Origin: JAAZKA01 sp034926225
Lineage (GTDB): Bacteria; Bacillota; Clostridia; Oscillospirales; QAMX01
Direction: 5' to 3'
Length of the DNA: 64,000 bases
Assembly: GCA_034926225.1 (NCBI GenBank)
Contig: JAYFRF010000001.1
Span: 124,001-188,000, forward strand
The position numbers were made by a program, and so were the translations under genes. The notes under the pieces are model-generated. The model ran no database searches, was not told the origin of the DNA, and worked only from the letters and a program-made list of their open reading frames with translations. Within the stretch, counting starts at the first letter, position 1. Every line of letters begins with the position of its first letter. Below are positions 35,622 to 43,916 of the stretch, one piece after another.

Positions 35622-36664
35622 ACCTTTTCTCCCCATGTTTCGTCAAGTAAATACTCCGATAAGAGTATTTCCACATGCCGTTCGGTTAAACTTGCCTTGA
35701 ATAAGCCTGGATAAGCCGTTAGAACAATGACAAGCCCCTGCTCGGGAACCAAGCACAGATTCGGTACTGTGCCATCACCCTGAGACAGATAAACATCATA
35801 TTTGTTGATTTTAGTTTTTGTAAGCCCGTAACTGTTGTACAGCGTTTCCCTCGCCCAACTTTCCGGGATGATCTGCCGTCCGTGATACGTGCCGACGTCC
35901 AGATAAAGCTGCCCAAGGCGCGCGACATCGATCGGCCTCATATATGCGTATCCGCCGCCAATGTTATAGCCCTCGGGGCCGGTATGCCATATGACGGATT
36001 TCATACCGGCTTCTGCACATATATACTCGTTTACAAGCTCCGCGGCCTGTTTGCCGGTACTCCGCGTGATGGCTCCGGATACCAGATAAGCTGTCAGCGG
36101 AGCTACTGCAGTGGACGTTTCCTCTGTATCTTCCTCCGGTTTCTGTTCAAGCATCCACCGCAGCCAGTCTGTCTGATGAAAGTAATCTTCGTTGGGGTCG
36201 CATAATCCGGAAGCGCCGGAAAGTACACTCCTAAGCGTTATCTGTCCGATTTCACTAGAAACGGCTTCTTTCTCGGAATTAAAGTATTCGGGGTAATAAT
36301 CGATCAGCCGATCGTCGGGGTTGAGTGCTCCGTTGTCGATTGAGATCCCTGTTATGGAGGAAAGCAACAGATTAGCGACGGAATAGGTATAGGCGTAATC
36401 GCTAAGAATCTCTCCGCGGTAATATTGTTCCCATACGATACGGCCGTTTTTTATAACTATAAAGCTTGTGACATTCGTTCTGCCGAGCCATTTCCCCGCC
36501 TGTTCCAACATATCCGCCCGCATACCCGCCGTCTCGGGCAAAACGGTCTCCCAACCGTCCCCGTCGTGCCTAAGCCGCGCGTTTTCGGCGGCCTTGAGCG
36601 CGTTAGGAAGCGCAATGGCGAACGATATGCCGACAATCAGTATCCAAACAATCAACTTTTTCAT
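35618..36664 (-). CDS. Class C beta-lactamase-like protein lacking the catalytic lysine
   Basis: A 348-residue membrane-anchored protein (signal anchor 1-22, LIVWILIVGISFAIAL) with the serine hydrolase/beta-lactamase fold: FIVIKNGRIVWEQYY, a nucleophile region at TYSVANLLLSS, then SGASGLCDPNED and GGGYAYMRPIDVARLG. The catalytic SxxK should give S95-x-x-K98, but residue 98 is Asn (S-V-A-N). The protein may therefore be an inactive, ligand-binding relative. Its start directly follows the ABC ATPase stop, and its end overlaps moxR as ATGA. It could sense peptidoglycan or a beta-lactam for the linked transporter; that is inference. Confidence 0.82.
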   Translation of the reverse strand: MKKLIVWILIVGISFAIALPNALKAAENARLRHDGDGWETVLPETAGMRADMLEQAGKWLGRTNVTSFIVIKNGRIVWEQYYRGEILSDYAYTYSVANLLLSSITGISIDNGALNPDDRLIDYYPEYFNSEKEAVSSEIGQITLRSVLSGASGLCDPNEDYFHQTDWLRWMLEQKPEEDTEETSTAVAPLTAYLVSGAITRSTGKQAAELVNEYICAEAGMKSVIWHTGPEGYNIGGGYAYMRPIDVARLGQLYLDVGTYHGRQIIPESWARETLYNSYGLTKTKINKYDVYLSQGDGTVPNLCLVPEQGLVIVLTAYPGLFKASLTERHVEILLSEYLLDETWGEKV

Positions 36665-36666
36665 TT

Positions 36667-37329
36667 TCAGGATTTAAGCCGGCCGTCCCACATATCCAGC
36701 AAGTAGTCGGCTTTATCTAGAATGCTGCGGTCGTGCGTCACCACCAGCACGGACATACCGTCGTTTTTTCGGCATTCATCGAGGAGGTTCATGACGTCTT
36801 CCGCGTTTTTATGATCCATGGAGGCGGTAGGTTCGTCGGCAAAGACGATCGCAGGCTTATGTACCAACGCTCTGACTACCGCGGCCCGCTGCCGTTGTCC
36901 CCCGGAGAGTTGCCATGGCTTGCGGTTATACAGAGTAGCGATACCGAGTCGTTCAAGCAAATCCATCGCATGTTTTTTATAAACCGCATCTCTGGAGTTC
37001 ACGCCCGTGAGGACGTTGTCGAGAACCGGCAGATACTCGATTAGATAATGACGTTGAAATATAAACCCAAATTTGAGACGACGAATCCTTGCCTTCTCGT
37101 CGTCAGCAAAGCCCTCGATATCGGCATCATCATAGTAGACCGTTCCGGAGGTCGGCTTTTTCAGTCCCGACAAAACGTATAACAAGCTGCTTTTACCGCT
37201 CCCGGAAGGGCCTATGATACCCGCCATTTTTCCGCTCTCCAGCGTAATGTCTACATCTTGAAAAGCGACAGTCGCCTGCTCCTTACGGATCCCGTAAGTA
37301 AGGCCGATTTGCTTACCTTCGATAAACAT
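36667..37329 (-). CDS. ABC transporter ATP-binding protein (MacB/LolD-like)
   Basis: A 220-residue ABC ATPase. Walker A is GPSGSGKSSLL (about 40-50), the Q-loop is FIFQRHYLIEYLPVLDNV, the signature is LSGGQRQRAAVVRAL, and Walker B is PAIVFADEPTAS with the H-loop VVTHDRS. The FQRHYLI-PVLDNV pattern is of the MacB/LolD/BceA group that works with FtsX-like permeases as a mechanotransmitter or antimicrobial-peptide pump. ATG at 37329 lies one base after the permease stop, with GAAGGGA upstream; an earlier in-frame ATG sits inside the permease gene. It pairs with the permease at 37331. Confidence 0.93.
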   Translation of the reverse strand: MFIEGKQIGLTYGIRKEQATVAFQDVDITLESGKMAGIIGPSGSGKSSLLYVLSGLKKPTSGTVYYDDADIEGFADDEKARIRRLKFGFIFQRHYLIEYLPVLDNVLTGVNSRDAVYKKHAMDLLERLGIATLYNRKPWQLSGGQRQRAAVVRALVHKPAIVFADEPTASMDHKNAEDVMNLLDECRKNDGMSVLVVTHDRSILDKADYLLDMWDGRLKS

Positions 37330-37330
37330 T

Positions 37331-38470
37331 TTACGCCATCCCTTCAATAATACTGACCGGATCGAGTTTCTTTAACATCCGCCATACCGGAATTATACTG
37401 AACAGGATCACAAACACAGGCACGCAAACCGCTTTTATCAGATAATCGGGATTCCATAAAATGAGCGGCTGTCCCCTGGGTATAAACGAGACGGCATTTA
37501 AAATAACGCCTATGAATACCGACAAGAGCATTCCCACCGCAAACCCGAACCCGTTAATCCAAAGGATTTCGAAAAACGCGCGATTGACGATTTGCTGCCC
37601 GGTATAGCCCATCGCGCCCAGAATACCGAATTCGCTTCTGCGCTGAGCGAAATAAATATAGCTGATAAAGCCGGTGCAAATGGAGACAATTATAATGACC
37701 ATTATATTGATCATCGTCAACAGCATTTGAATGCTTTGATTATCCCGCGCGGTTTGAGCTGCGACCGAAGTATATGTACGGAGGTCCAGACCGCTTATAT
37801 CCAGCGCGTTAAGGTTATTTTCCAGTTCGGAGGTCCGTCCTTCCTTTGGAAGCAGGATGATGCCAAGCGAGTAATCATCAAACGTGACGCCGTTTTGCGC
37901 CATCCAATATTCCAAAGGAACGAAAGAGACGATGCATCCGCCTTCCAGAATCCCGCATACGGTCATTTTACCGCGCAATACCTCATTTTTATCCGTATCG
38001 CTGCTGATCACATCGCCTATTTTCTTGTTTTTATTTGCTGCTACAAGCTCGTGCAGAACGATCTCATCCGAATCCGGGTCCGGCAGTCTGCCCGCTTTAA
38101 GCTTTAGTCCCATCGTGTCCATTAAAAGCTCGATATCCTCTTGTTTCGCCGTTATCACCTTGGTCCCGATTCTGCCCCCTATGCTGCTGTTAAAATTGGT
38201 GTATTGGAAAACCCAGGGAATCGCTTTGTCAACGGATTCGTAAGAGAGCACCGTTTTTATTAAATCATCGTCAAGTACTTTCGATTTCGCGGTGATGCTC
38301 GAAAAAAACCGCTGCGGCAAAACAAACGTACGGTAATTGATCGACATCGCCGAATCGATCAGCATCTGTACCGAATACAAAAGAAACACGCTGAGCCCGA
38401 TGGCCAGTAAAAACACGACCGATTTCTTTTTGTTCAGAAGGTAATAACGCAAAATCCCAAGCGGTTTCAT
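37331..38470 (-). CDS. ABC transporter permease (FtsX/MacB-like)
   Basis: A 379-residue permease of the MacB/FtsX type. One membrane helix lies near residues 15-35 (VVFLLAIGLSVFLLYSVQML), followed by a large extracytoplasmic domain of about 200 residues, then three helices around 250-275, 300-330 and 345-368. The final SIIEGMA-type tail and the segment RRSEFGILGAMGYTGQQI are characteristic of FtsX-like permeases coupled to a cytosolic ATPase. AGAAGGAG precedes the ATG. The preceding gap carries a -10 box and GTCAT repeats, suggesting control by the adjacent response regulator. Confidence 0.92.
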   Translation of the reverse strand: MKPLGILRYYLLNKKKSVVFLLAIGLSVFLLYSVQMLIDSAMSINYRTFVLPQRFFSSITAKSKVLDDDLIKTVLSYESVDKAIPWVFQYTNFNSSIGGRIGTKVITAKQEDIELLMDTMGLKLKAGRLPDPDSDEIVLHELVAANKNKKIGDVISSDTDKNEVLRGKMTVCGILEGGCIVSFVPLEYWMAQNGVTFDDYSLGIILLPKEGRTSELENNLNALDISGLDLRTYTSVAAQTARDNQSIQMLLTMINIMVIIIVSICTGFISYIYFAQRRSEFGILGAMGYTGQQIVNRAFFEILWINGFGFAVGMLLSVFIGVILNAVSFIPRGQPLILWNPDYLIKAVCVPVFVILFSIIPVWRMLKKLDPVSIIEGMA

Positions 38471-38503
38471 CGTAAAGCCTCTCCTTCTATGATTTACAAT
38501 TAC

Positions 38504-38509
38504 ATTATA
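38504..38509 (-). promoter_or_regulatory. -10 box of the ABC operon, weak -35
   Basis: Reverse-strand TATAAT about 34 bases before the permease ATG. No good -35 lies 16-18 bases upstream (TGCCGT at best), which is the usual pattern for an activator-dependent promoter. Confidence 0.5.
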
Positions 38510-38541
38510 AGCGATTCGTCGCGAAAACGGCAGTGTCGCGC

Positions 38542-38573
38542 GTCATCCTTTTTGTCATAATTTTCTCATGACA
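38542..38573. promoter_or_regulatory. Candidate response-regulator binding site
   Basis: GTCAT at 38542-38546 and 38554-38558 form a direct repeat, and the second unit pairs with ATGACA at 38568-38573 as TGTCAT-N9-ATGACA. The cluster lies 33-70 bases upstream of the -10 box of the ABC operon, where an activator would bind, and touches the end of the response regulator gene. Confidence 0.4.
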
Positions 38574-38577
38574 GCCG

Positions 38578-39225
38578 TCATCTGACACCGTGCTCCCGTA
38601 GAAACAACACTGCCTGTACCCGGTCGTTGATGCCGATTTTAGCGTATAGACCGCTGATGTAATTACGAACCGTTCCTTCTGAAATATATAGCGCCGCCGC
38701 GATTTGACGGTTGGAAAAACCCTGAACCAACATGGAAGCTATCTCCATCTCCCGTTCCGTCATATTCAAAGCCGCCGCCCGGATTTCCTCCTGCCGCTTG
38801 TTTTGAAGCCGATTCAACCCTTCCGCTAGTCTGGAGGCCACTTTCTGAGGGAGGATCATTTTTCCCTGAACAGCGTCGCGAATCGCCTCCACCAGCTTTC
38901 CCATCTCCAGATCTTTTAAAAGATAACCGTTCGCTCCGCCTGCAAGAGCGCTGAGGATATACTCTTCATCGTCGAAGGTGGTTAAAATCAATACCTTTGC
39001 AGCAGAACCGGATTCACGTATCCGTTTTACGCAGTCCGCTCCGTTCATACCGGGCATTCTCATATCCAGCAACACGACGTCCGGGTCTAACTGGAGTACG
39101 CCGGAAAGCGTTTCGTATCCGTCGCGGGCCGTTCCCACAACCGTCAGCCCTTCCTCCATATCTAGGACAGTCTTCAACCCGTCCCGAATAAGGGATTGAT
39201 CATCTGCGATCAAAATGCGTATCAT
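38578..39225 (-). CDS. NarL/LuxR family response regulator
   Basis: A 215-residue two-component regulator. The receiver domain (1-125) has the acidic pair D8-D9 and the phospho-acceptor D54 in VVLLDMRMPGMNG. A linker leads to a LuxR-type helix-turn-helix at about 150-212 (LNMTEREMEIASMLVQGFSNRQIA, SEGTVRNYISGLYAKIGI). It is paired with the histidine kinase 70 bases upstream on the same strand. GAGGAGGAA precedes the ATG. The candidate operator repeats immediately downstream make the ABC/MoxR operon its likely target. Confidence 0.95.
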   Translation of the reverse strand: MIRILIADDQSLIRDGLKTVLDMEEGLTVVGTARDGYETLSGVLQLDPDVVLLDMRMPGMNGADCVKRIRESGSAAKVLILTTFDDEEYILSALAGGANGYLLKDLEMGKLVEAIRDAVQGKMILPQKVASRLAEGLNRLQNKRQEEIRAAALNMTEREMEIASMLVQGFSNRQIAAALYISEGTVRNYISGLYAKIGINDRVQAVLFLREHGVR

Positions 39226-39295
39226 CGTCTTCCTCCTCCGTATGATTATGACCAGCAGAAACCGGGAGACTTCTTAATGTAACAATGCGCTGCGT

Positions 39296-40492
39296 TCAGT
39301 TACCGTTTCCTGTTTCGTTCCCGATGACAGGAATACAAAAAGAAATGGTACAGCCGTCGCCGGGCCGTGAATCGATATGAAATTCACCGCCCGCTTCTCG
39401 TACGCGCTGCTGCATGGCGGTCAGGCCGAAGCCGAAAACGATCCGGTCCGTACCGCGACCGTTATCCTGAAGGTAAAAACTGATATGCGCTGCTTCATAT
39501 TTCAACTGGAAAACAAAAGCCGTGCTGCCGCCGTGCCGTATACCGTTTGTAAATCCCTCCTGCAGCGCCCGGTATATGACCTTTTCTTGTTGTTCGGTCA
39601 TCATCGGGAGCGCGGAAATATCCGCGCGTACAAACACGCCGGTATGCCGGATCGTCTCGTCGATCATTAAGCGAAGCGAGCTTTCCAACGTCATTATCTC
39701 ATGCCCGGTTTTTAAGACGGAAACCGATTCCCTCAGATCACCCAGTCCTTTCCTTACCTGGTTTTTAGCCAATACGTATTTTTCTTCCGCGAGTACGGGA
39801 TCACGCTGCATGAGCCGCTGCGCCGCTTCCATCTCGATCAATACGGTGGTCAGCGTATGCCCGACCGTATCGTGAATCTCTCTCGCAATCCGATTCCGTT
39901 CGCGAAGAATAGTCACCTCCTCCAAATCGACGGAGGTCTCGCGCAGCTTTTGATAAGCGTTTTCCAGTTGCTTGTTCTTCTGCTTCCATTCGTAGTGCAG
40001 TTCTTTAAATTTTCCCTGCTGCTGCGTTGAATACCGGATCAAACCAGCAAGACAATAAACGCCGGTAAACGCTGCAAGAGCGGTTCCTATTTCGGATATG
40101 GTATCCGACTTAAAAACAAGCGTTCCGTAACGCGCGACGATATATATAAAGAATGTAAATACGGAAAGCAGAATGTTGAAAACAGCTTCCGTATGCACGG
40201 CGGCGTCCGTTATAAGAACAAGGCCGAAAAACAGAGCTGCTCCGCCTTTATCGATTCTGCCCATCGCATAAAGCATCGCAATATCCCCAATAAAAGAAAT
40301 GTAAGCCCATAATTGATTTTTCTTTATACGGTATAAAAAGATGTTTCGGACACTGAAAAGCAGCGCTGCGCTTCCGGACAACAAAAGTATCGTCCATAAT
40401 TGCGTCCCATTATGCAGAATGAGATTCAACGATGCCGCAGCAAGCGCGATATAATAAAAAGTAATCGAACGAGTTTCTGTATAACTATCCAT
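39296..40492 (-). CDS. Sensor histidine kinase (NarL-type, HisKA_3)
   Basis: A 398-residue kinase. Five to six hydrophobic segments occupy residues 10-152 with no large extracellular domain, so it probably senses within or at the membrane, as in LiaS/DesK-like kinases. A coiled-coil linker (about 155-195) precedes the phospho-acceptor H207 in REIHDTVGHTL, the HisKA_3 signature. The ATPase domain shows the N box variant GFTNGIRHGG and the G boxes DNGRGTDRIVFGFGL and MQQRVREAGGEF. AAAGGA precedes the ATG. Envelope stress or an antimicrobial is a likely stimulus given the downstream ABC transporter. Confidence 0.95.
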   Translation of the reverse strand: MDSYTETRSITFYYIALAAASLNLILHNGTQLWTILLLSGSAALLFSVRNIFLYRIKKNQLWAYISFIGDIAMLYAMGRIDKGGAALFFGLVLITDAAVHTEAVFNILLSVFTFFIYIVARYGTLVFKSDTISEIGTALAAFTGVYCLAGLIRYSTQQQGKFKELHYEWKQKNKQLENAYQKLRETSVDLEEVTILRERNRIAREIHDTVGHTLTTVLIEMEAAQRLMQRDPVLAEEKYVLAKNQVRKGLGDLRESVSVLKTGHEIMTLESSLRLMIDETIRHTGVFVRADISALPMMTEQQEKVIYRALQEGFTNGIRHGGSTAFVFQLKYEAAHISFYLQDNGRGTDRIVFGFGLTAMQQRVREAGGEFHIDSRPGDGCTISFCIPVIGNETGNGN

Positions 40493-40541
40493 TACTTATC
40501 CTTTCCGCGGCTCAAGTTAATAACGATCCGTCAATGTGGTA

Positions 40542-40571
40542 ATTATAGTATCCATGTATAATATAACACAA
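40542..40571 (-). promoter_or_regulatory. Promoter of the two-component system
   Basis: Reverse strand: TTGTGT, 18-base spacer, TATAAT, about 50 bases before the kinase start codon. The rest of the 293-base gap between kinase and the next gene holds repeat copy A and nothing else I can identify. Confidence 0.55.
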
Positions 40572-40751
40572 GTTACTCTCCCTAGGCAAGCGGTAATACT
40601 ATATTACCGGAAATCAGGTGCCGCTGAGGCAGCCACCCGATAAAACCTGTAACTTTCGGTGGAATGCATTGAATTCGCATGTCACATAACAGCGGTGGAT
40701 ACCTCTCATGTTATTGAATTAACAAATACATTTTAATCGACCGCACGCGAA

Positions 40752-40776
40752 CCCATCTAACCTGACCACTCGCGAG
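40752..40776 (-). repeat. Dispersed repeat copy A (short)
   Basis: Carries only the core GAGTGGTCAGGTTAGATG on the reverse strand. It lies 10 bases behind the stop codon of the diguanylate cyclase gene and marks the outer limit of the repeat family. Confidence 0.7.
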
Positions 40777-40785
40777 ATTAAAAGC

Positions 40786-41877
40786 TTATTTAACCAGAAT
40801 TTCGTTTTGCTCTATATGTACTCTGTATCGTCCCGCGCGTTTCGCGGCATAGGCAGCCTCATCCGCACGAGCGATTACGCTATCATAATTCTTCAAACGG
40901 TTTTCGCCACAATAAGCAACGCCGATGCTAACGGTGATATGATGTCCTGCTATATCTGTGCTTTGCACGGCAATCCGCAGGCTTTCGGCGATGGATAACA
41001 GTTCATTTTTACTGTATCCGTAAGCAAACGCTAAAAATTCCTCCCCACCATAGCGATAGAAGCGTAACCGAGAGTTCTGCGCGAATTTTGTCAATATCCC
41101 CCCGAAATGGCTTAGGCATTCGTCACCAGCTGCGTGACCGTAGCTGTCGTTAAAATCCTTGAAGTGGTCGATATCCAGCATAAAAATTCCGGATGGCGTT
41201 TCCGAGTCCTCTGTTTCCAGATACGCAAGCGTTTCAAAGAGCTTGCGGCGGTTCGACAGACCCGTTAACATGTCGGTCTCTTTTTCAATGACCAGCAGAC
41301 GTCTCGCTTCAAAGCTTTCCAGGCGAACCTGCATCATCGTTTTCCCGAGATAGCACCCAAGAACGGCGGCGCACAGGCAATTAATCGTATCATCAAGCGC
41401 ATATAGGGGTTTAAGGTAAAATGCAAGAACGGTATGTACAATCAACCAGAAGACCAAAAACAGTCTTATCCGGCGGGGACGGTCGATGAAACTGAGCGGC
41501 ATGATGCCGAACCCTCCCAGCAGAATTGTCGCCCGCATATTGGGCGAGTGAATGACGCTGAGATATATCGCAAACAGGAATAGGACTGAAAAGCTGGTAT
41601 ACAACCCAACCAGCGTGTGCTTTTTAATAACCGGAATTTTAAACAGAATGAACAGTGCAAAAAAAGTTGAAAATGTCAGCAAGTAAGCAGGGATGGCGTC
41701 TGCTTTTGTATTGCTGAATGGTGCAGCAGCCAGCGGCAGCAAAGCCAGCGCCCACCCTATGGGCAGCAGTGTGGACAGCGTCTTGTTGTTATAATCGTCA
41801 ATGGCCTTGCAGTTGTCGGATGAAAGCAGTTTATAAGTTTTTTCTTGACTCCCAAATAGATTCGACCATTTTCCCAT
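40786..41877 (-). CDS. Membrane-bound GGDEF diguanylate cyclase
   Basis: A 363-residue protein making cyclic di-GMP. Six hydrophobic segments at about 35-175 form a membrane sensor without a recognisable ligand domain. The C-terminal catalytic domain (about 200-360) starts DMLTGLSNRRKLFETL and has the intact active site RYGGEEFLAF. The inhibitory I-site RxxD normally five residues before GGEEF is absent (the segment reads NSRLRFYRY), so product feedback is unlikely. ATG at 41877 is chosen because AAGGTGG lies 5 bases upstream; the longer frame starts lack a site. It is transcribed alone and followed by repeat copy A. Confidence 0.93.
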   Translation of the reverse strand: MGKWSNLFGSQEKTYKLLSSDNCKAIDDYNNKTLSTLLPIGWALALLPLAAAPFSNTKADAIPAYLLTFSTFFALFILFKIPVIKKHTLVGLYTSFSVLFLFAIYLSVIHSPNMRATILLGGFGIMPLSFIDRPRRIRLFLVFWLIVHTVLAFYLKPLYALDDTINCLCAAVLGCYLGKTMMQVRLESFEARRLLVIEKETDMLTGLSNRRKLFETLAYLETEDSETPSGIFMLDIDHFKDFNDSYGHAAGDECLSHFGGILTKFAQNSRLRFYRYGGEEFLAFAYGYSKNELLSIAESLRIAVQSTDIAGHHITVSIGVAYCGENRLKNYDSVIARADEAAYAAKRAGRYRVHIEQNEILVK

Positions 41878-41980
41878 ACTATCCACCTTAGTTGGGTTTG
41901 CAACAGACATACCAACTTGTCGTATAAATTTTGATCTAAACCCAAATTAACTACCAGTTTGTTACAAATATTCAGCTAAG

Positions 41981-42038
41981 ACATCCAGCCTGACCACTTG
42001 ACTATCAAAACTTCCCTTTTGGACTTGTTCCCAGGAAC
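41981..42038 (-). repeat. Dispersed repeat copy B
   Basis: Contains GGAACAAGTCCAAAAGG and GTGGTCAGGCTGGATGTC in the order seen in the other copies, with the middle segment deleted. GTTCC-TG-GGAAC forms a small palindrome. It begins within about 12 bases of the stop of the HExxH protein gene. Confidence 0.75.
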
Positions 42039-42050
42039 CTGCTAAACACC

Positions 42051-42722
42051 TTATTTTATCTGTTTGTTATAAATAATATTACACATGTGTCTATTGGGGT
42101 CATTATCAAAGGTAATAATGGCGTCAGAAAGAATAGCGCCCCATTCGCGCAATACACAAACTGCATCTTCAATAATTCTCAAGGTTGAATCTTCTTCTGT
42201 TAATAAATAGCTCAATTCTTTTTTGGGCTGTAATCTGATATTTTCTACTCCCATCTGCGGTAATATTGATTCTAATGTTTTGCACTCAAACAGTGAACTT
42301 TTAACGCAACTGAATTGAAACCAACCATAATTATTAAAGTTATAGAGTTCTTTGGTTCCCCATTTCTCAAAAGCATACTCAACGTGAGTTGTACCTATAC
42401 CGACTGGACATTTCAAATGCTCCAAGGCGTATGTAACAATCGTACCCAATTCATCTAGTTTCCCTTTTTCACCATAATGGCTCCAATATGCTACTGCAAA
42501 ATCATTGACCAGCTGTTCCTCGTTGACAGGGTGAGGGCGTGCATCACTATTGAACCACATAAGACCGTGGCCTAATTCATGTATTAGATTATACCAATGA
42601 AAGTAGAGCTCAAACCTCTCTTTAGCATCTTCCCCTCCGAAAAGCAGGTCAACGATCTTGTTATCATCAGGCGTTCCTTTCCCGTATCTACCCGTGATTA
42701 TTTCTATAACTTTTTCATACAT
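42051..42722 (-). CDS. HExxH motif protein, putative metallopeptidase
   Basis: A 223-residue protein of no family I can name. H48-E-L-G-H52 (LIHELGHGLMWF) is a zinc-metallopeptidase motif, and E68 or E69 in NEEQLVNDFAVAYW, 16-17 residues later, could be the third ligand, as in ImmA/IrrE-like gluzincins. No helix-turn-helix or signal peptide is visible. The C-terminal part (110-223) has no recognisable motif. AGGAGGGC precedes the ATG. It lies inside the A/T-rich island directly between an rlmD-tail remnant and repeat B, so it probably arrived as cargo. A cleavage target cannot be proposed from this sequence. Confidence 0.75.
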   Translation of the reverse strand: MYEKVIEIITGRYGKGTPDDNKIVDLLFGGEDAKERFELYFHWYNLIHELGHGLMWFNSDARPHPVNEEQLVNDFAVAYWSHYGEKGKLDELGTIVTYALEHLKCPVGIGTTHVEYAFEKWGTKELYNFNNYGWFQFSCVKSSLFECKTLESILPQMGVENIRLQPKKELSYLLTEEDSTLRIIEDAVCVLREWGAILSDAIITFDNDPNRHMCNIIYNKQIK

Positions 42723-42772
42723 ATCTATACAGCCCTCCTACACATAATAAAAATTTCTTTGTACTATTGCAC

Positions 42773-42807
42773 TTTCTTTGTAATCAATACCACGACTCAA
42801 CGTGGGA
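42773..42807 (-). pseudogene. Remnant R3 of the rlmD 3' end
   Basis: ATCAATACCACGACTCAACG lies in a 35-base match to the last codons of the intact rRNA methyltransferase gene (46435-46465). Reverse-strand translation gives HVES and, after a one-base deletion, VLI, matching HVETVVLM. Confidence 0.65.
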
Positions 42808-42876
42808 TGGCACAAATCATCTTAAATATCTTTTACTTAATTCTGCAAGTGCGTTATTTTCTCATAATTTATCCCC

Positions 42877-43539
42877 CTATTTTGTATTCCACGGAATAGG
42901 AGCGTTCAACTCTATTGTTCCGGCCATAATAGGCGTTTTCTCCCCTGTATCCGGATTGGTAGGCTGGTCGATTTGATACAAAAACCCTGTCTTTCCGTAT
43001 CTGCCAAGCTTGCTTTGGTTATAGTAGTCGCTGTCCAGGCAAATGTTGACGGTTTTCAATGCGACCGTCACTTCACGGCACCCAAAAAAACCGGCATTCT
43101 CGAATAGTTCATGTTCCCATAAAAACTCACATTCAATGTTGAGAAAACACTCTTTGATCCGCGGTGCGTTGACCTTCACGGCTCTTTCCGCCGTCAAACC
43201 AGTGACGGTAATTTCATCCGTCTCAAATTCATTGTTCCCAATTGTTTTTATACAGCGGTCATATATATCATATGAAGGAAAGTTTAGCACGCAAACTCCG
43301 GTTTCTTTGAGCGATTGATACATATGTCCGCTTTTTGAGACTGCGCCCATAATACAGATAAATTCATCTTTCCCGCCTCCTACAAAAGTTGACCATGATT
43401 GTAGACAAGCGTTTTCTTTCCCGTTTGATTTCCAGCCTGTGACGACGAATACCAAAGATGGCATGGCTGTCAAAAAGCCCTGCCATGTACACCATGGTTC
43501 AGTAATTTTTTCAGGTCTTGTAGAAAATTCCTTTTTCAT
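42877..43539 (-). CDS. Flavin reductase family protein (flavoredoxin-like)
   Basis: A 220-residue FMN-binding split-barrel protein. The pattern AMPSLVFVVTGWKSNG, AVSKSGHMYQSLKETGVCVLNFPS and a following TGLTAERAVKVNAPRIKECFLNIECEF is typical of flavin reductase-like/flavoredoxin proteins, which bind FMN and pass electrons from NAD(P)H or other carriers. The redox partner is unknown. GGGAGGG precedes the ATG. It is a single gene in the A/T-rich island, bounded by repeat C upstream and the R3 remnant downstream. Confidence 0.88.
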   Translation of the reverse strand: MKKEFSTRPEKITEPWCTWQGFLTAMPSLVFVVTGWKSNGKENACLQSWSTFVGGGKDEFICIMGAVSKSGHMYQSLKETGVCVLNFPSYDIYDRCIKTIGNNEFETDEITVTGLTAERAVKVNAPRIKECFLNIECEFLWEHELFENAGFFGCREVTVALKTVNICLDSDYYNQSKLGRYGKTGFLYQIDQPTNPDTGEKTPIMAGTIELNAPIPWNTK

Positions 43540-43657
43540 GACATTACCCTCCCATACCGTATATAAATTATATGTAATTCAAATCTATCAGAATGTCTGA
43601 TATCCCTATTAACGTGAATCCATTTTGTTATTTCACAGACAAATAAACATATTATTA

Positions 43658-43842
43658 TATTTCGAGTATGTTGGTTAGCCTATTCTACTAACCACAAAAC
43701 CTTGCCAAAATCAAATCACAAACCCATGTTAACTAAACTGACCACTCCCTAAGAGCCGACATCTAAAATCGCTCTGTACGGGTCAAAATCATGCCGTTGG
43801 ACTTGTTTCCACGAACCGAATTATAATGATTTTTACACAATG
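43658..43842 (-). repeat. Dispersed repeat copy C
   Basis: One of the two longest copies. On the reverse strand it runs TGTAAAAATCATTATAATT, GGTTCGTGGAAACAAGTCC, ACAGAGCGATTTTAGATGTC, GGGAGTGGTCAG, then GGCAAGGTTTTGTGGTTAG and GGCTAACCAACAT. It occupies most of the 377-base gap between the flavin reductase and DegV genes. Confidence 0.8.
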
Positions 43843-43865
43843 GGCTTCGCACCATGTGTGCTTAA

Positions 43866-43883
43866 CCCTTTATTTTATAAGGG
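43866..43883 (-). terminator. Terminator-like hairpin after degV
   Basis: CCCTT and AAGGG pair around an A/T-only 8-base loop, about 34 bases past the DegV stop. The stem is short, so activity is uncertain. Confidence 0.4.
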
Positions 43884-43916
43884 CTATAATCATACCCATC
43901 TTTATATAAACTCCAC

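Noticed and set aside
43580..43620. A possible fourth rlmD-tail remnant upstream of the flavin reductase gene
   Set aside because: Only CACGTTAATAG resembles the tail; too short and too diverged to count.
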